A stretch of DNA of 18,675 nt, taken from positions 1-18,675 of the forward strand of contig JASLDB010000224.1 in NCBI GenBank assembly GCA_030151665.1, given 5' to 3'. The stretch is from Neisseriaceae bacterium (GTDB lineage: Bacteria > Pseudomonadota > Gammaproteobacteria > Burkholderiales > Neisseriaceae). The translations under genes were made by a program, and so were the position numbers. Every line of letters begins with the position of its first letter. Positions within the stretch are counted from its first letter, which is position 1. The notes beneath the pieces are model-generated. The model was not told where the DNA came from, did no database searches, and saw only the letters and a program-made list of their open reading frames with translations. Shown in pieces: positions 14,718 through 18,675 of the stretch.

Positions 14718-15101
14718 ATGAGCAATATCCCTAGCGATTTGAAATATGTTGAAAGCCACGAATGGTTGCGCCTAGAAGCTGACGGCACTGTAACTGTTGG
14801 TATTACTGAACATGCCCAAGAATTATTGGGTGACATCGTATTCGTTGAATTGCCAGAAATTGATGCTGCATTTGCAGCAGATGACCAAGCTGGTGTGGTT
14901 GAATCTGTTAAAGCCGCTTCTGATGTCAATAGCCCAATCGCAGGCACTGTTGTTGCGATTAACGATGCATTGGTTGATGCACCTGAAATGGCTAACACTG
15001 ATCCATATGGTGAAGGTTGGTTCTTCCGCATTAAACCAGACAATGCCGCTGATTTAGATGGTTTGATGAACGCAGAACAATACGCTGCTGAAATCGGCTA
15101 A
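14718..15101 (+). CDS. gcvH: Glycine cleavage system H protein (lipoyl carrier)
   Basis: GcvH is the lipoylated shuttle that carries the aminomethyl group between GcvP, GcvT and the L protein. The 127-residue protein has the lipoyl-domain fold. The lipoylation lysine is K65 in GVVESVKAASDV, and the family start KYVESHEWLR and end NAEQYAAEIG are present. The start at 14718 is set by GGAG seven bases upstream and by homology; an upstream in-frame ATG at 14676 lies inside the intercistronic hairpin and is unlikely. A terminator follows directly. Confidence 0.97.
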   Translation: MSNIPSDLKYVESHEWLRLEADGTVTVGITEHAQELLGDIVFVELPEIDAAFAADDQAGVVESVKAASDVNSPIAGTVVAINDALVDAPEMANTDPYGEGWFFRIKPDNAADLDGLMNAEQYAAEIG

Positions 15102-15107
15102 TCAATC

Positions 15108-15144
15108 AATGCCTCAATGTTGTTCTCAATATTGAGGCATTTTT
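15108..15144 (+). terminator. Rho-independent terminator after gcvH
   Basis: AATGCCTCAAT (15108-15118) and ATTGAGGCATT (15131-15141) form a perfect 11-bp stem with a 12-base loop, ending in TTTTT (15140-15144). It separates gcvTH from tag, although the tag start follows only 14 bases later. Confidence 0.85.
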
Positions 15145-15157
15145 ACTAAGGCATTCC

Positions 15158-15712
15158 ATGAGTTATTGCGAATACGTTGCCACCATTGAAGAAGCCGATA
15201 ATGTTCATCGTCACTACCATGACGTTGAATATGGTTTTCCCATTATCGATGACAACGAATTATTTTGCCGTTTGGTCTTGGAAATCAACCAAGCAGGTTT
15301 AAGTTGGCAAACCATCTTGAATAAGCAAACGGCTTTTCGTGAAGCCTATGCCCAATTTGATATTGCCAAAGTGGCTGCTTTTACTGAAGACGATTTTAAT
15401 CGCTTAATGAGTAACAAAGGCATTATTCGCAATCGCTTAAAAATCAATGCTGCCATTCACAATGCCCAACAAATTCTGTTATTACAAAAAGAATTTGGTT
15501 CATTTAAAGCTTGGTTACTAGCACACCACCCATTAAGCAAAGACAAATGGGTCAAACTGTTTAAACAACACTTTAAATTTGTTGGTGGTGAGATTGTGAA
15601 TGAATTTCTAATGAGTTCTGGCTTCTTGGCTGGTGCCCATGATGAAAATTGCCCGATTTATGCACAAGTTTTGCAACAAGCACCTGCATGGTATACAAGT
15701 CAAGAAGCTTGA
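15158..15712 (+). CDS. tag: DNA-3-methyladenine glycosylase I
   Basis: Tag removes 3-methyladenine from alkylated DNA as the first step of base excision repair. The 184 residues match the family (187 in E. coli). The structural zinc site typical of Tag is present: C4, H21 in YHDVEYG, and H161-x3-C165 near the end. The catalytic/base-binding region is LEINQAGLSWQTIL, with E42 and W50 at the positions of the conserved Glu and Trp. GIIRNRLKI (88-96) matches the helix-hairpin-like DNA-binding segment, and FKFVGGEI the later core. The ATG has AAGG eight bases upstream. It is inserted between gcvH and gcvP with a terminator before it and a 116-base gap after it; no metabolic link to glycine cleavage is known. 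Confidence 0.94.
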   Translation: MSYCEYVATIEEADNVHRHYHDVEYGFPIIDDNELFCRLVLEINQAGLSWQTILNKQTAFREAYAQFDIAKVAAFTEDDFNRLMSNKGIIRNRLKINAAIHNAQQILLLQKEFGSFKAWLLAHHPLSKDKWVKLFKQHFKFVGGEIVNEFLMSSGFLAGAHDENCPIYAQVLQQAPAWYTSQEA

Positions 15713-15785
15713 GCCCATAGCAGTTGATAGCAAATCGTATGCCGTGACTTGCCCAAATGGGTACGCCACACAACCTTTTCACACA

Positions 15786-15801
15786 CAAGCCAATTGGCTT
15801 G
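15786..15801. promoter_or_regulatory. Perfect 16-bp palindrome upstream of gcvP
   Basis: CAAGCCAATTGGCTTG is its own reverse complement and lies 28 bases before the gcvP ATG and 17 before its Shine-Dalgarno. It could be an operator or, in RNA, part of a small hairpin near the ribosome binding site. No matching palindrome was noticed elsewhere in the window. Confidence 0.45.
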
Positions 15802-15828
15802 AATGTTTGTTAATCAAAGGAAGAGACA

Positions 15829-18675
15829 ATGAGTTTTAACGACTTATTCAATGCAGATGAATTCATTGGTCGCCATGTTGGCAGCAATGATGAGCAAAAA
15901 GCCGCTATGCTAGCCACCGTTGGTGCCAAAGACATGGCTGATTTTATCGAGCAAACCGTACCAGCAAGCGTTCGCATGCCTGGTGCTTTGAATTTGCCAC
16001 AAAGCATTAGCGAAGCCGACGCTTTGGCCAAATTGCGTGCCTTGGCAGATAATATCACTGTTAACAAAAGCTATATTGGCATGGGTTACTACCCTGCTCG
16101 TTTGCCCAATGTCATTGTGCGCAACGTATTAGAAAACCCAGGTTGGTACACGGCTTATACGCCTTACCAAGCCGAAGTGGCGCAAGGTCGTTTAGAAGCA
16201 TTGTTGAATTTCCAACAAGTGTGTATTGATTTATCTGGTTTAGAAGTTGCTGGCGCATCGCTTTTGGATGAAGCCACTGCTGCTGCTGAAGCCATGGCTA
16301 TGTCTAAGCGCATTGGTAAATCAAAATCCAACCAATACTTTGTTGATAACCGTGTTTACCCACAAACCTTGGATGTGATGAAAACCCGCGCTGAATACTT
16401 CGGCTTTGAATTGGTTGTTGGCGATTTAGCCGATGCAGCCAAAGGAGATTATTTTGGTGCATTCTTCCAGTACGTTGGTGTTGAAGGCGATGTGGTTGAT
16501 TTAAGCAATGTGATTGCTGAAGTTAAAGCCAAAGGTGCTATTGCTACCGTCGCAGCAGACGTAATGAGCTTAGTGGTATTAAAATCCCCTGCTAGCATGG
16601 GCGCTGATATTGCATTAGGCAATACCCAACGCTTTGGCGTACCAATGGGCTTTGGTGGTCCTCATGCTGCTTATTTTGCATTCCAAGACAAAGTAAAACG
16701 CTCAGCCCCAGGTCGCATTATCGGTGTTTCTGTGGATGCCAATGGCAAAACTGCTTTACGCATGGCATTGCAAACACGTGAGCAACATATTCGTCGTGAA
16801 AAAGCCAATTCAAATATTTGTACATCACAAGTATTATTGGCTAACTTAGCGGGTATGTATGCTGTTTACCATGGCCCAGAAGGCATTAAACGCATTGCCA
16901 ACCGTATTCATGCTTTGGCAGTGGCTTTTGCTGATGCGGTTAAAGCAGCCGGTTTAACCGTTGCTCATGAAACATTCTTTGATACCGTGATGGTTAACAC
17001 AGGTGCCAATACCCAAGCCGTTTACGAAGCGGCATTGGCAGCAGGTTACAACTTGCGTTTGGTAAATGATACCCAAGTATCTGTGGCATTCCATGAAGAA
17101 ACCTCAGCACAAGACTTTGCTGACTTGGTATCGTTCTTCACTGGTAAAGCAGGTCAATTGCCTAGCGAAGCCAAATCGGTATTGCCAGCAGGTTTATTGC
17201 GTCAAGAAGCCATCTTGACTCACCCAGTATTCAATAGCCATCACACTGAACATGAAATGTTGCGTTACCTAAAATCTTTGGAAGACAAAGATTTGGCGAT
17301 GAACCGCAGCATGATTTCATTGGGCAGTTGCACCATGAAATTAAATGCCACGGCAGAAATGATTCCAATCACTTGGAAAGAATTTGCCCACGTTCACCCA
17401 TTTGCCCCAACTGAACAAGTTAAAGGCTATGTGGACATGATTCAAGGCTTGGAAAAACAATTGGAAGCCATTACTGGTTTTGATGCGATTTCAATGCAGC
17501 CAAATTCTGGTGCCAGTGGTGAATATGCAGGTATGGTGGTGATTCGCCGTTACCAAGCAGCCCAAGGTCAAGGCCATCGTAATATTTGCTTGATTCCTCG
17601 CTCTGCACACGGTACCAACCCAGCAACCGCCATTATGGCAGGCTTGCAAGTGGTTGTCGTGAACACCGATGACCATGGTAACGTGGACATGGATGATTTA
17701 CGTGCCAAAGCAGCCGAACACAAAGACAATCTATGTGCCATCATGATTACTTACCCATCTACACACGGTGTATTTGAAGCCAGTATTCGTGAAATTTGCG
17801 ACATTATTCATGCCCATGGTGGTCAAGTGTACATGGACGGCGCAAACATGAATGCCCAAGTGGCAATCATGCAGCCAGCTGAAGTGGGCGCAGACGTATT
17901 GCACATGAACTTGCACAAAACCTTCTGTATCCCTCATGGCGGTGGCGGCCCAGGCATGGGTCCTATTGGCATGAAATCTCACCTAGCACCATTTATGTCT
18001 AGCAATGTGGTTTCTCCAGTGGTAACCGCACAAAATGGCATGACTGCAGTCTCTGCTGCACCTTATGGTAGTGCTAGCATTTTGCCGATTACTTGGATGT
18101 ACATTACCATGATGGGTGGCAATGGTTTGCGTCAAGCCACTGAATCAGCACTATTGCATGCTAACTATATTGCCGCCCAATTGGGTGACGATTACCCTGT
18201 ACTTTACACTGGTCAAAATGACCGTGTGGCACATGAATGCATTATTGACTTGCGTCCATTGAAAGCCGAAAGTGGTATCACCGAAGTGGATATCGCCAAA
18301 CGCTTAATGGACTATGGTTTCCATGCACCAACCATGTCATTCCCTGTGGCTGGCACCTTAATGATTGAGCCAACTGAATCAGAAGGCAAAGCTGAACTAG
18401 ACCGCTTTATCGCTGCGATGAAACAAATCAAAGTAGAAGCCTTGAAAGTTCAAAATGGCGAATGGCCAGCGGACGACAATCCATTGGTCAATGCGCCTCA
18501 CACAGCCGAAAACATTGCTGGCGAATGGAACCATGCCTATAGCCGTGAAGAAGCAGTTTATCCATTGGATTACATCCGCAACCACAAATTCTGGCCTAGC
18601 GTAAACCGCGTGGATGATGTTTATGGCGACCGCAACCTCATTTGCTCTTGCCCAAGCATTGATAACTACGAATAA
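15829..18675 (+). CDS. gcvP: Glycine cleavage system P protein (glycine dehydrogenase, decarboxylating)
   Basis: GcvP is the PLP enzyme that decarboxylates glycine and loads the aminomethyl group onto lipoyl-GcvH. The 948-residue protein is full length for the single-chain form (957 in E. coli), with N-terminal and C-terminal halves corresponding to the duplicated aminotransferase-like domains. The N-terminus has DEFIGRHVG, and the half carries YIGMGYYPARLPNVI and NPGWYTAYTPYQAEVAQGR. The PLP lysine is K697 in MNLHKTFCIPHGGGGPGMGPIG (split in the domain 694-715), followed by the glycine-rich loop. AAGGAAGAG precedes the ATG. The TAA is the last codon of the window, so downstream context is not visible. 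Being behind tag and a 116-base gap, it may have its own promoter. Confidence 0.97.
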   Translation: MSFNDLFNADEFIGRHVGSNDEQKAAMLATVGAKDMADFIEQTVPASVRMPGALNLPQSISEADALAKLRALADNITVNKSYIGMGYYPARLPNVIVRNVLENPGWYTAYTPYQAEVAQGRLEALLNFQQVCIDLSGLEVAGASLLDEATAAAEAMAMSKRIGKSKSNQYFVDNRVYPQTLDVMKTRAEYFGFELVVGDLADAAKGDYFGAFFQYVGVEGDVVDLSNVIAEVKAKGAIATVAADVMSLVVLKSPASMGADIALGNTQRFGVPMGFGGPHAAYFAFQDKVKRSAPGRIIGVSVDANGKTALRMALQTREQHIRREKANSNICTSQVLLANLAGMYAVYHGPEGIKRIANRIHALAVAFADAVKAAGLTVAHETFFDTVMVNTGANTQAVYEAALAAGYNLRLVNDTQVSVAFHEETSAQDFADLVSFFTGKAGQLPSEAKSVLPAGLLRQEAILTHPVFNSHHTEHEMLRYLKSLEDKDLAMNRSMISLGSCTMKLNATAEMIPITWKEFAHVHPFAPTEQVKGYVDMIQGLEKQLEAITGFDAISMQPNSGASGEYAGMVVIRRYQAAQGQGHRNICLIPRSAHGTNPATAIMAGLQVVVVNTDDHGNVDMDDLRAKAAEHKDNLCAIMITYPSTHGVFEASIREICDIIHAHGGQVYMDGANMNAQVAIMQPAEVGADVLHMNLHKTFCIPHGGGGPGMGPIGMKSHLAPFMSSNVVSPVVTAQNGMTAVSAAPYGSASILPITWMYITMMGGNGLRQATESALLHANYIAAQLGDDYPVLYTGQNDRVAHECIIDLRPLKAESGITEVDIAKRLMDYGFHAPTMSFPVAGTLMIEPTESEGKAELDRFIAAMKQIKVEALKVQNGEWPADDNPLVNAPHTAENIAGEWNHAYSREEAVYPLDYIRNHKFWPSVNRVDDVYGDRNLICSCPSIDNYE

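Noticed and set aside
1..18675. CRISPR array, prophage, insertion sequence, tRNA or rRNA
   Set aside because: No spaced direct repeats, transposase or integrase frames, terminal inverted repeats around a gene, or tRNA cloverleaf were seen.

Overview
The window looks like chromosomal DNA of a betaproteobacterium of the family Neisseriaceae, AT-rich (I estimate about 40% G+C by eye). The evidence is two tandem PilC/PilY1-type pilus adhesin genes ending in the PilC-like C-terminus, a proline iminopeptidase and an Lrp/AsnC regulator that closely resemble the Neisseria proteins as I remember them, and the lrp-gcvT-gcvH order. I saw no canonical Neisseria DNA uptake sequence (GCCGTCTGAA) on either strand, so this is probably not Neisseria sensu stricto. 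Genus and species cannot be fixed from the sequence alone.

Layout. 1-2291: the 3' part of a first pilC gene, cut off by the window start and broken by a +11 frameshift. The frameshift lies exactly at three tandem copies of an 11-bp unit, and removing one copy restores a full-length frame. 2292-2918: AT-rich gap. 2919-6041: an intact second pilC paralogue. 6062-6094: bidirectional terminator. 6103-6938 (minus strand): an ArsR-type regulator of the YgaV/BigR kind and a membrane-anchored rhodanese, with a palindromic operator-like array directly upstream. 7135-7998: purU. 8220-8654: a small secreted lipoprotein of unknown function. 8685-9939 (minus): a DUF1415 protein and queH. 10301-10992: an SMR transporter pair, mdtJ-mdtI. 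11053-11994 (minus): pip. 12095-12580 (minus): lrp. 12581-13296: a palindrome-rich gap. 13297-13550: a tandem glycine riboswitch and its expression platform. 13551-18675: gcvT, gcvH, tag (3-methyladenine glycosylase) and gcvP, which ends at the last base of the window.

How the genes fit together. The right half is a one-carbon/glycine module. GcvT, GcvH and GcvP, with the L protein encoded elsewhere, cleave glycine to CO2, ammonia and methylene-THF. The riboswitch senses glycine, the divergently oriented Lrp family regulator is a plausible second control, and PurU, about 5.5 kb away, hydrolyses 10-formyl-THF to free THF and formate. The left half is a surface/type IV pilus locus in which the two PilC copies could be expressed alternatively. 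The middle is housekeeping and small stress functions: sulfur chemistry, queuosine synthesis, polyamine-type efflux and peptide degradation.

I do not see a wholly new defence or mobile system. The best candidate for something undescribed is the 11-bp repeat frameshift in the upstream pilC, which has the architecture of a phase-variation switch at a site different from the poly-G tract known in Neisseria pilC.
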